Assembly (NCBI GenBank): GCA_002314435.1
Contig: DCFV01000206.1
Location: 49,556-76,140 of the forward strand
DNA: 26,585 nucleotides
Reading direction: 5' to 3'
From: Acidobacteriaceae bacterium UBA1795
Lineage (GTDB): Bacteria; Acidobacteriota; Terriglobia; Terriglobales; Acidobacteriaceae
In this document: positions 9,901-16,459 of the stretch, in pieces
How the letters are laid out: each line of letters opens with the position of its first letter
How positions within the stretch are numbered: position 1 is the stretch's first letter
Notes under the pieces: generated by a model
Databases searched by the model: none
What the model was told of the DNA's origin: nothing
The model's input: only the letters and a program-made list of their open reading frames with translations
Position numbers and translations under genes: made by a program

Positions 9901-10592
9901 TGATCCGCGGAATATGTTCCGCTCGATACTTTGAATTCCTGGATCGCATCCTGTGAGAGGACTACAGCCGGCGTTACCAGAGCTGCATCGGTATTCACCA
10001 GTCCATCGAGCGTGTAGTTGTTGCCTTCCGGACGCCCGCCATTCACGCTGATCGCGTTGCCTTGGCCCTGGCGCATCGTTCCCTGCTCACCACCCACCGT
10101 GACTGCGCCCGCACCCACCATGAGAAGCTGCATGAAATTGCGCCCGTTCAGCGGAAGATCCTCAACCTGCTGCTGGCTGACCAGGTTGGACAACTCCGTA
10201 GTGTCGGTGTCGAGTGCTACGGCTTGTGCTGTCGTTGTCACCGTCTCGTTCACTGTGCCGGGCTTCAGAGACAAATCGACGCGATCATGCTGGTTGACCG
10301 TCAAAGTGATCGAGGAAACCACCGCCTTCTGGAAGCCGGGGGCCACCGCCACCACCGTGTAGGAGCCGGGGTTCAGCGCAGGAACGCTGTAATCGCCGGC
10401 ACTGTTGCTGACCGTTTGGGAAGCAACCTTCGTTGCCGTATTGGTGACCGTAATTTTGGCGTTTGGGACTACCGCTCCCAAACTGTCCGTAACGGTTCCC
10501 AAAATTGTTCCTGTTACTCCCGCTTGCGCAAACAGCCCGCAGGCCGTCAGAAGCAGAACGGTGAAACATAGGATGATACGAGCTGCTCGCAT
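6999..10592 (-). CDS. Oar-like TonB-dependent receptor with carboxypeptidase-regulatory domain
   Basis: A 1197-residue outer-membrane protein. A signal peptide (cleavage near GLFAQA) is followed by a carboxypeptidase-regulatory-like beta-sandwich at about residues 25-110 (GTVTDSLGAVVPNAKITV, then AGDYSVPALNPGSYTV). A plug domain comes next, with the DLPLNGRNFMQLL signature at about 150-160. The long remainder is a beta-barrel, ending in ISGKLTF with a C-terminal phenylalanine, as expected for Bam-assembled barrels. This architecture and length are characteristic of the expanded receptor family in Acidobacteriota, thought to import oligosaccharides with TonB energy. The start has an excellent GAGGAGGGT Shine-Dalgarno. 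A terminator follows the gene, so it may be a single-gene transcript. The neighbouring rhamnose genes suggest a rhamnose-containing ligand. Confidence 0.92.
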   Translation of the reverse strand: MRAARIILCFTVLLLTACGLFAQAGVTGTILGTVTDSLGAVVPNAKITVTNTATKVASQTVSNSAGDYSVPALNPGSYTVVAVAPGFQKAVVSSITLTVNQHDRVDLSLKPGTVNETVTTTAQAVALDTDTTELSNLVSQQQVEDLPLNGRNFMQLLMVGAGAVTVGGEQGTMRQGQGNAISVNGGRPEGNNYTLDGLVNTDAALVTPAVVLSQDAIQEFKVSSGTYSADQGFSATQINIVSKGGTNNLHGAAFWFDRNDAFDAKPFPTANDYNSGTATANPVLRQNQFGFVAGGPIYIPKVYDGRNKSFFLANYEGWRITNGARQVTQMPNPAVLSGDFSAETYAAPAGSGLPGGLLPDYGTADCTKLLSLGGNCMPVDPATGLAYPGNKIPSAQQTGNVGLVAVTNGFWQTPTVANQPEGVVNYIKSLGFPLHQNQQTYRGDQSLGKYGTVFFRYTDANYNNQGSYNSGDLIHGYEIYQQSQTSWTVSHTVNLGATMVNNFRFGHLTANAPQGGPQITADAVSQLALTGTFTHFTALQQTWPNVNLNTGGFDSGGGSGNSYTGSEGPTWEYADSFTWVKGRHTIGFGADYRRWRLIRNLDDDFYGDWSFNGQTIQSNGTGCTTATGLCGTGNSVADMLLGYYSGVGGFVPGPLSPTNTAGNPQDHVFNYFAPYVMDDWKATRKLTLSLGLRWDYRAAAYEASNHFFWLDSTNDQGGLCYADPELSKNGVAPGAGYNGGPILRYCGSVPHAGSKTPWAPRVGFNYRLTPKTVIRGGYGIFYDSAEGREIDNSADIYPYSIRNSLNPATNSAAPKLSNNMFPTYGTLGAFPVSTLTFLAVIESENPLNPYVQSWTMGVQRELARNTTLEVNYIGTHALHLLDRRNIAQPYAIPTDSLAFCQTQVNGSYVNLGVAPCSNASRLPYPNFVSFYINSDWHGYSHYNGMNVKFEHRANDLAVTAAYSWAQSKDDKSAAAGVGATGAGYQGFMDNHRPELDYGLSDFDVNQRFVTSYIYDLPFGRGKKMASGVNRATDLLIGGWETTGIATFQAGFPYSITANDVSGVLNSQFMRANMVQGCNTHSNLTKTLQRINFDCFSQPGLGTYGDTARNWLRQPGINNWDMGIGKNFRIAETVGFRLTGDFFNAFNHHQYAIGTGALIGSGSGGGSSIDNSITSTTAGQITNASASRIIQISGKLTF

Positions 10593-11239
10593 CTACTGAC
10601 CCTCCTCGAATTCGTACCTTTCGTGGCTTTGCCCTGGCTCGGCCTTTGAGCGTATTTAGGGTGGTCCCCGTGCTTTTTGCCCTTCGCTGGGAATAGCCTG
10701 ATCCAGATGCACGGCAAAGCTAGTTACGCTTAAAGTGAATTGTCAAGGAAAATTTTATTTCTCATTTGAATTTGCCTTCTTCAATACCTTACGTTTGACC
10801 TTTGATCACAGAGGTTCAACACGAAAACGATTTTGTGAAGACCAGAGACTCAGAGGTGTCATTCAATCCATGTGCGCTAAAGTGCAGGATCGTTTGACGT
10901 CATCGAAATCTAGGGCCTAGCCAGATGGGTCTCTGGTGCGTTGACTTGTCCTTAATTTAGGAGGAGTATGACGTTCGGATAGAAATAAGTTGCATTAGAA
11001 AAATGCACCGACTGCATCGGTTACGATGCGAGCCACGGGGAGCAACTCAGCCGGAATGAGCGCCGCGACGGCTCAGTTACGCGCCCCAGATTCGGATCAT
11101 TCTGCTTTTGCGAATCGGCGATATTGCGTGCCGTGGCCCTGTACAGACCCTTGAAGTCGTACAACATCGACGGCGCAAGCAAATGCGTCGGTTCAAGCCA
11201 TCCGAGCCTCCCGCGCGATTGCAGCATGGCGAGACTCAG
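10593..11239. other. Intergenic spacer with small inverted repeats
   Basis: About 650 bp without a convincing gene. It is more AT-rich than its surroundings up to about 11,010 and holds the candidate receptor promoter. Two small perfect inverted repeats lie near its centre: TGCATT/AATGCA at 10991-11007 (five-base loop) and GCATCG/CGATGC at 11014-11029 (four-base loop). A 68-codon minus-strand frame at 11021-11227 was examined but shows no recognisable composition or ribosome site. Confidence 0.5.
10718..10746 (-). promoter_or_regulatory. Possible sigma-70-type promoter of the TonB receptor gene
   Basis: A perfect TTGACA (-35) reads on the minus strand at 10741-10746. Seventeen bases downstream is CTAGCT at 10718-10723, a poor -10 match. 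The local sequence is AT-rich and lies about 125 bp upstream of the receptor ATG. The -35 is convincing by sequence, the -10 is not. Confidence 0.28.
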
Positions 11240-11413
11240 ATGGAACTGCAGGCAGCAGGGGCCAGCGTGCTCTTAGCCGCCATAAAAGAGGAACTCTTCG
11301 CCATCGAAAGTGAAAAGCTGACAGGCGCACTTTCGCCCGAAGAGTACGCAACAATAAAGGCAGGATTGGAATCCGTGCTGAAGCGCGAATTGGCGCGGGC
11401 AACGCACTCTTGA
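11240..11413 (+). CDS. Possible small helical protein or orphaned C-terminal module
   Basis: A 57-residue frame from ATG at 11240. The translation has the composition of a real protein: a charged two-helix pattern with IKEELFAIESEKLTGALSPEE followed by an alanine/lysine/leucine-rich helix. The LF-E-E-G-S-EEY-K-LE-LKR arrangement recalls short C-terminal tails and zinc-ribbon-associated tails of acidobacterial proteins. The frame upstream of 11240 looks like noise, and only a weak GAG precedes the start. It may be a small gene or the remnant of a longer one. It is the only plus-strand candidate among the minus-strand genes here. Function is not recognised. Confidence 0.35.
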   Translation: MELQAAGASVLLAAIKEELFAIESEKLTGALSPEEYATIKAGLESVLKRELARATHS

Positions 11414-11632
11414 TCGCAATTGCATCGGCTTGATCTTGAGAGGAGTGTTAGAGTACGCCGAACACTCTGGATGCAGCCTCTTTCCTTTGCCTCGTTATGA
11501 CCTAACCTGTCTTGGCTGTCTTTCCGAAGTCGGCCTTGAGCCGACAACTACACCGCAAATCCTGGAATGACCAAAAAGCTCTGTGTGGACGACAGGGAAG
11601 GTGGAGCCCGGGATATGCTCTGTCCAGACGTT
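11414..11632. other. Short spacer past the cytochrome cluster
   Basis: About 220 bp between the small plus-strand frame and the end of the decaheme cytochrome gene. I see no gene and no clear terminator with a T-tract; only an imperfect GGACAG/CTGTC pairing is visible on the minus strand near 11,590-11,625. Confidence 0.4.
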
Positions 11633-12562
11633 TCAGAAAGTCCGCCCTCCTTCTTCCTGTTCAGATAGGAAGAACACGGCGCTGCTGTTCGATCCGTGAA
11701 TGCTGCTGTGGCAGAGAGTGCATGGCTTATCTTGAGTCGCCGGAGTATGAGCCGGCCTGGAAGGCAGACTCGTTGTGAAAATTGGCGACGGCAAGTGGCA
11801 TTGTAGGCAGATCGTGTTCACGTTGGAGCGATTCAGAAGCCGAGGATTCGATCCCCCATGCTGGACATGGCATCCGGTACAGCCCTCGACTTTGACTTCA
11901 GCATGTTCATAAACAAAGGGTCCAGCCGTATCGGTGTGACATTTGACACACATCAATATCTGACGTGCAGAGGCTCCCAGTGCATTCTGCGCAGGGACAC
12001 TGTGCGGATCGTGGCAGTCAGTGCACTGCATTAACCCTTCCTCTACCTTGTGGCGGATGGGCAAGGCGAACTGCGCCTTCACGTTGTCGTGACACTGATA
12101 GCAGAGCTGAGGCTGCGTCATTTTCAGCAAGTTCTTCGGCTCGCCGGCGGCATGGATACTGTGACAACTGATGCAGCTTACGTTGCCTTCTCTGTGGCGC
12201 GAGCGCTCGGAGTTTGAATGGCTTCCTGCATGGCAGCTCATGCAGTTGTCATCCACCTCTTTGGCTGTGGACTTTCCAGGATCGAAAATCTTCGCCGCAT
12301 CGCCGCTGTCACCCGCGTGGTCCTTGCCCGGCCCGTGACAGCTATTGCACGTCATCCCCTCGCCGGCATGCATGATCGCCTCGCTGCTGTGTGGATTATT
12401 GGCATAGCCCTTCCATATCTCGTCGTGACAGTTCGCGCAGGCTTCTCTACGCAGAGAACCTCCAGAACCCGGCAGCGCTGCTGGCTGACTCTCTTGCTGT
12501 GCTTTCGTTGCGGACGCGTAAAGCACGGGCACGGCAAGGAGTAGCAGCAGACATGCTTTCAT
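11633..12562 (-). CDS. Decaheme c-type cytochrome, MtrA/DmsE-like
   Basis: A 309-residue exported cytochrome with ten CxxCH haem sites. By position from the chosen start they are at 42, 72, 107, 130, 154, 180, 205, 228, 252 and 281. Length, haem count and the C-terminal CTLCHSSIHGSN block match the decaheme DmsE/MtrA group, which passes electrons through an outer-membrane porin between periplasm and cell exterior. A signal peptide (MKACLLLLLAVPVLY) ends near residue 20. In-frame alternatives are GTG at 12616, overlapping the upstream stop as GTGA, and ATG at 12604; 12562 is preferred because it starts a clean signal peptide with GAGGAAG upstream. It is the last gene of the electron-transfer cluster. 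No MtrB-type porin gene adjoins it. Confidence 0.88.
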   Translation of the reverse strand: MKACLLLLLAVPVLYASATKAQQESQPAALPGSGGSLRREACANCHDEIWKGYANNPHSSEAIMHAGEGMTCNSCHGPGKDHAGDSGDAAKIFDPGKSTAKEVDDNCMSCHAGSHSNSERSRHREGNVSCISCHSIHAAGEPKNLLKMTQPQLCYQCHDNVKAQFALPIRHKVEEGLMQCTDCHDPHSVPAQNALGASARQILMCVKCHTDTAGPFVYEHAEVKVEGCTGCHVQHGGSNPRLLNRSNVNTICLQCHLPSPIFTTSLPSRPAHTPATQDKPCTLCHSSIHGSNSSAVFFLSEQEEGGRTF

Positions 12563-12612
12563 GCTCGCAATCTTCCTCAAATCCCAGGCGATTCGCATAC
12601 GCATTGCAGGGT

Positions 12613-13134
12613 TCACCTAGCCTGGCCATCCTGAGGGACTTGATCTGGCAAGTGCCTGTCGGCTGGTTGGACGATAAACGGCTCGGGGCCCAGGTGGCCG
12701 CGATGACATGTGCCGCAGGTCACTGGCAGACCTGATCCTTCGACCTTGGCAATGTGGTTGCTATTGATCACCTCAGTCATGACGTACATGAGGCGCGCGG
12801 TCTCCTTCATGGCCTTGGAGTCTTCAGCAAATCTGGAGCGCGGTGGTCCGCCGGTAACAATGATGGTGGAGTCCTCAGTGTGACATGCTCTGCATTCCAC
12901 ACCCAGTTCAGCGTTCCATCGCACCATGATGTCGTGGACCTGCTGGCCCGTCATGTCTTTCGGTAACACTCTCAGGTTGGTCGGCGCCGGATAGACGCAA
13001 AGCGGAGCCGGAGGTGAGCTGCCTGCAGGGCTCTGTGGCTCTTGGGCAGCCAGAGCCCCCGTAACTGCTGCAACCAGAAATGTTGCCAACACCACTGCCA
13101 GGACGATGAATCGAGATGTTGGTGATGGATGCAA
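12613..13134 (-). CDS. Diheme cytochrome c of the reaction-centre cytochrome family
   Basis: A 173-residue protein with a single N-terminal hydrophobic segment (residues 9-30), probably a signal or anchor, and two haem sites, CRACH at 81 and CGTCH at 140. The segment NLRVLPKDMTGQQVHDIMVRW before the first haem, and the ARLMYVMTEVIN helix between haems with methionines placed as axial ligands, match the family of the photosynthetic reaction-centre cytochrome subunit. Non-photosynthetic acidobacteria carry many such proteins. The start is a TTG at 13134 preceded by GCGGAGGA; the frame stays open further upstream but without protein-like composition. It lies between the hexaheme and decaheme genes and could relay electrons between them. 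Confidence 0.78.
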   Translation of the reverse strand: MHPSPTSRFIVLAVVLATFLVAAVTGALAAQEPQSPAGSSPPAPLCVYPAPTNLRVLPKDMTGQQVHDIMVRWNAELGVECRACHTEDSTIIVTGGPPRSRFAEDSKAMKETARLMYVMTEVINSNHIAKVEGSGLPVTCGTCHRGHLGPEPFIVQPADRHLPDQVPQDGQAR

Positions 13135-13310
13135 GAGAAATCCTCCGCAATGCGACGGACAGGGCACCCATCCTGCCGATGATGCGCGTAAGTTGCATCC
13201 TGCGACGTTGCTCGTGCGCGGGCTCGTTGTTGCGCATCCGGCTTTCGTCACCGCGCCGAAATTCCCCTCCTCTCGCGAGCTGAGGAATTCCCGGCGCGAT
13301 GCGTTTGTAC

Positions 13311-14702
13311 TTACCAGCTGTCCTTCGCCTTCTGTTGTTTCGACCAGAGGAAGTCGACGATCTGGTGAATGTCCTCGTCGCTCATCAGCTTCTTCCACGA
13401 AGGCATATACAACGGCGGAGTGGGGCCGGCGGGGTTCTCCAGCGGAGGCACTCTGCCGTTGCGAATGACTTCGATGATCTCTCCCTTTGTGTAGTCGTCC
13501 GATACATGCAGAAGCGAAGGTATCTGCCCGCCCTGCGCGTTAGGGTTGGGCACGCCACCCTGGAGTTCAGTGCCGTGACAACCCGCGCAACCGAAGCGTG
13601 CAAAGTCCCGCTTGCCCGCTTCGATAGCGACGTCCGCAGGAGTGAGGGCATTGCCCCGGTGTGCCAAAATGCTTTGCGCATCTTCTGCTGTAGCAGAAGA
13701 CATGAAGGCAACCAGCGCCTTGCGCGCATTGGCTTCCAGATCGTATTCGGGCATCGAGCTTCCCGGATAGACAAGCTGCGGATTCACCAGCTGTTCGTCA
13801 AGCCATTCAGGCGAGTGGCGCTTTGTAACGGCCAGCAGATCGGGTCCCGTCTTTGCGCCTACGCCTCCAATGGCATGGCATACGATGCAGTCCTTCTCTT
13901 CAAAGAGCTGTCTGCCATACTCAGGACTTGGGATCAGGCGCAAGCTTGAGTAGAAAAATCCCATGTCGGCGTTGGTGAGCGAAAGCATGTAATAGCTAAG
14001 TTCGCGCGCTTGTTGCTTTGTGAAGTGGAAGTTGGGCATTGCCGAACCGGCCGAAACCACGTTAGGCGCCAGAAAATGCCCTTCGAGCCATTCGGGAGAG
14101 CGGTGGCTTGCACCTTCTTCCGTCAAGTCCGGGCCGATGCTTCCTCCCACGCCGTTCAGTTTGTGGCAGCCATGGCAACCTTCGGTTTCAAACAGGCGTC
14201 TTCCCGCGGTCAATTCCGGCACTCCGGGCACATCGCCTTCCTTGTGGCATCGTCCACAGGAGGCACGAATATAACCCTTGGCCAGAAGCGGGTCCTGCCA
14301 GAAGGGCACGCTGCCATGTGCGCCTTTTACATCTGTGGCCAACCCCTGGCCGCCGTGGCAGATCGTGCAACCGAACTTTGAAGGAATGTGGGACCCCAGG
14401 CCAGCATGATAGCGGAACGGTTCCGGGGCGTTCTTCATAGTTGGGTCATCCACGCCCAGATGGCACGTGGTGCAGCGGTCCACCCGTTGCAGTCCAGGAA
14501 GGAGAATCTGATGAATCTGAGGTGGTGTGGCCAGAACAGCGGCCTTGGTCACCGCATTGGGCTCCGCCTGCGACTCCAGTTGAAAGAACCGGCGCTGGTA
14601 GTCCTTCCACGAGGGCGTGCTCGCTTGCCACACTGCCACTACGATCAGCACCAGCGCGAGCGTGCTCAGCGCAAAGAAAATTTGCGGTAGTCTGCGTCCC
14701 AT
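13311..14702 (-). CDS. Membrane-anchored hexaheme cytochrome c of a bc-type complex
   Basis: A 463-residue protein with an N-terminal transmembrane helix (residues 8-25) and six CxxCH sites at 77, 112, 149, 176, 272 and 372. The first three lie in a compact multihaem region. The last three each head a class I cytochrome c domain with a likely distal methionine (222 in SAMPNF, 317 in SSMPEY, 433 in LYMPSW). It takes the place of cytochrome c1 or f in the quinol oxidoreductase encoded just upstream. ATG at 14702 overlaps the cytochrome b stop by one base (TAATG), a sign of translational coupling. The open frame extends to 14972 but inside the cytochrome b gene, so the internal ATG is chosen. 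It should take electrons from the Rieske protein in the periplasm. Confidence 0.88.
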   Translation of the reverse strand: MGRRLPQIFFALSTLALVLIVVAVWQASTPSWKDYQRRFFQLESQAEPNAVTKAAVLATPPQIHQILLPGLQRVDRCTTCHLGVDDPTMKNAPEPFRYHAGLGSHIPSKFGCTICHGGQGLATDVKGAHGSVPFWQDPLLAKGYIRASCGRCHKEGDVPGVPELTAGRRLFETEGCHGCHKLNGVGGSIGPDLTEEGASHRSPEWLEGHFLAPNVVSAGSAMPNFHFTKQQARELSYYMLSLTNADMGFFYSSLRLIPSPEYGRQLFEEKDCIVCHAIGGVGAKTGPDLLAVTKRHSPEWLDEQLVNPQLVYPGSSMPEYDLEANARKALVAFMSSATAEDAQSILAHRGNALTPADVAIEAGKRDFARFGCAGCHGTELQGGVPNPNAQGGQIPSLLHVSDDYTKGEIIEVIRNGRVPPLENPAGPTPPLYMPSWKKLMSDEDIHQIVDFLWSKQQKAKDSW

Positions 14703-15988
14703 TACTCCGCCCCCGCAACAACATGGACCCACGGTGGAACAAATGCCCATCCTGGGCCTCTGAAGAAGGTTCCAATGACAATCAGGACAAGATTGACCAC
14801 GACGAAGATCGTGAACAGCCAGATGGCCCACTTGCGGTCTGTTGGGCGCCGGCTGGGATTTCTGTCGAAATAGGGAATCGCCAGAAGCGCAAGGACCATG
14901 AGCGCAGGTGCCACCACGCCTCCCAAAAGTGCGGAGTGGCTGACTAGTTCCTGCAAGCCAAGGAAGTACCATGGCGCCTTGGCCGGGTTGGGTGTCTTTG
15001 CTGGATTCGCCAGTTGTTCAAGCGGTGCATGAAAGAAGAGGGAGATCGCCATGATGCCCGTGACTGTGACCATCAGGGCTATCGCCTCGCGGAAGAACGC
15101 ATAAGGGTACGAAAAGACCGCGTCTTCCTCCTCATCCGCTTCGATCGTTTCGAAGATAGGCTTTCCGGTAACCACCTCCATGAGTCCATAGGTCTTGTCT
15201 TTCGAAGCTGCCACGGTCCTGAGCGGTTCCACCTGCGCCGGCGCGCCAATGGTCACCAGCGCTTCCGGTTGGTTCGGCTTCAGTTTCCAGGTCGGCCGCG
15301 AGAGTCCTCCGTCCTTGCGAATGCGCCAGAAATGGACAATAGTCAGCAGGATGAGTGCCGATGGAAGAATCGCGACGTGGAGCACATAGAAGCGCAGCAG
15401 CGCTGCCTCACCCACTGTGTGGCCGCCCAGCAGGATCTCTCGAACCTGGCCGCCAATGATGGGCGCGTAGCTACCAATATTGGTTCCCACGGTGATGGCC
15501 CAATAGGCCAGCTGGTCCCAGGGCAGCAGATACCCTGTGAACGACAGACCGAGAGTGAGCAGCAGAAGCAGAACGCCGACAACCCAGTTGAACTGCCGTG
15601 GCTTTTTGTAGGAAGCCGTGTAGAACACGCGGCACATATGAAGAAAGACGCAGACCACCATGCCGTGAGCTGCCCACCGATGCATGGCCCGCAGAAAAGG
15701 ACCCATGTAGACGACAAACTCCAGGTCTTTCATGTCCTGATAGGCCTGCGGCGGAAACGGCCGGTAATAACACATCAGCGCGATTCCTGTGGTCAACAGG
15801 ATCACAAACAAGAAGAAGGTGATGAATCCCAGATAGAAGGTGTACTTGAATCTGAGATTCTCCTTCTTCACTTTGGCCGGATGGATATGCAGCCAGACAT
15901 TGAGAAAGACCAACTCGGACTTTCCCTTGTCGGTTGACAGCGGATCCCGCCGAACGATCGATTGCCAGATTTCTCGAATCAGATTCAT
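14702..15988 (-). CDS. Cytochrome b of a bc1/b6f-type quinol:cytochrome c oxidoreductase
   Basis: A 428-residue polytopic membrane protein combining the N- and C-terminal cytochrome b domains, with about eight predicted helices. Haem ligands are His103/His117 and His204/His219. The 14-residue gap in the second pair is the b6f/menaquinol type rather than the mitochondrial type. The Qo-site PEWY motif is replaced by APWY at 338-341 (in NPAKAPWYFLGLQE), so the usual glutamate is absent. Such variants occur with low-potential quinones, so menaquinol is the likely substrate. It starts two bases after the Rieske stop and overlaps the hexaheme cytochrome start by one base. The gene order Rieske, cytochrome b, multihaem c defines an alternative bc complex. 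Confidence 0.92.
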   Translation of the reverse strand: MNLIREIWQSIVRRDPLSTDKGKSELVFLNVWLHIHPAKVKKENLRFKYTFYLGFITFFLFVILLTTGIALMCYYRPFPPQAYQDMKDLEFVVYMGPFLRAMHRWAAHGMVVCVFLHMCRVFYTASYKKPRQFNWVVGVLLLLLTLGLSFTGYLLPWDQLAYWAITVGTNIGSYAPIIGGQVREILLGGHTVGEAALLRFYVLHVAILPSALILLTIVHFWRIRKDGGLSRPTWKLKPNQPEALVTIGAPAQVEPLRTVAASKDKTYGLMEVVTGKPIFETIEADEEEDAVFSYPYAFFREAIALMVTVTGIMAISLFFHAPLEQLANPAKTPNPAKAPWYFLGLQELVSHSALLGGVVAPALMVLALLAIPYFDRNPSRRPTDRKWAIWLFTIFVVVNLVLIVIGTFFRGPGWAFVPPWVHVVAGAE

Positions 15989-15990
15989 CG

Positions 15991-16446
15991 TTACACCATC
16001 AACCGGTAGCTCGGAGGCACAACCTTGTCCTTGTCGACGAGGAGTTGCCCATCGCGTGCCTGAGTGATCTCAAACCAGTTCAAAGCTCGCGGCGCTGGAC
16101 CATGCTGTACCGTACCGTTCGGTCCGAACACGCTGCCGTGACATGGGCAGTGGAAACGCTGGTCGCTCTGGAAATACGCAACCGTGCATCCAAGATGCGT
16201 GCAAACTGCGCTCGCCACTGCAAACCCTTTCTCCCTGTCACGAAACACAAATATCTTTTCATCCGGAAGAAAGGTTGGAGGACCGAACGGAAAGTCGGCA
16301 GGGTCGCCGATCTTGAAGGACTGAGGCGGTTCATAAAATACACTTGGCACCAGATACCGCACCACAGCTGCGAGGCTCACCGCAACGCCCGAGCATAGTG
16401 CCACGAAACCTGCTGCTCCCCAACCGAGAAAAGCTCGACGATTCAT
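15991..16446 (-). CDS. Rieske 2Fe-2S protein, Tat-exported
   Basis: A 151-residue Rieske iron-sulfur subunit. It starts with a twin-arginine-type leader, MNRRAFLGW, followed by a single hydrophobic anchor (about residues 9-33). The cluster-binding boxes are CTHLGC (82-87) and CPCHGS (100-105); Cys82, His84, Cys100 and His103 bind the cluster, and Cys87 and Cys102 form the disulfide. It moves electrons from quinol at the cytochrome b Qo site to the haem c subunit on the outer face of the membrane. The frame opens at 16542, but ATG at 16446 has GGGAG upstream and begins the Tat leader exactly. It lies 13 bp after the GltD-like gene and 2 bp before cytochrome b. Confidence 0.93.
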   Translation of the reverse strand: MNRRAFLGWGAAGFVALCSGVAVSLAAVVRYLVPSVFYEPPQSFKIGDPADFPFGPPTFLPDEKIFVFRDREKGFAVASAVCTHLGCTVAYFQSDQRFHCPCHGSVFGPNGTVQHGPAPRALNWFEITQARDGQLLVDKDKVVPPSYRLMV

Positions 16447-16459
16447 TCCCTTTGGCTCC

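Noticed and set aside
10735..10920. Plus-strand 61-codon frame divergent from the TonB receptor
   Set aside because: It overlaps the candidate receptor promoter, has a biased random-looking composition (Phe-rich then Arg/Lys-rich) and no Shine-Dalgarno.
10965..10982. GGAGGAGT followed by ATG at about 10968 resembling a ribosome site and start
   Set aside because: The frame stops after four codons, so no gene is supported; it could be only a leader peptide and nothing downstream fits one.
11021..11227. Minus-strand 68-codon frame in the 10.6-11.2 kb spacer
   Set aside because: No recognisable motif, serine/arginine-rich ending typical of random frames, and no ribosome-binding site; its end coincides with small inverted repeats rather than a terminator with a T-run.
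14703..14972. N-terminal extension of the hexaheme cytochrome frame, including a CPDCH-like haem motif
   Set aside because: The extension lies wholly within the cytochrome b gene in another frame; the proper signal anchor begins at ATG 14702 with a TAATG junction, so the extra CxxCH is coincidental.
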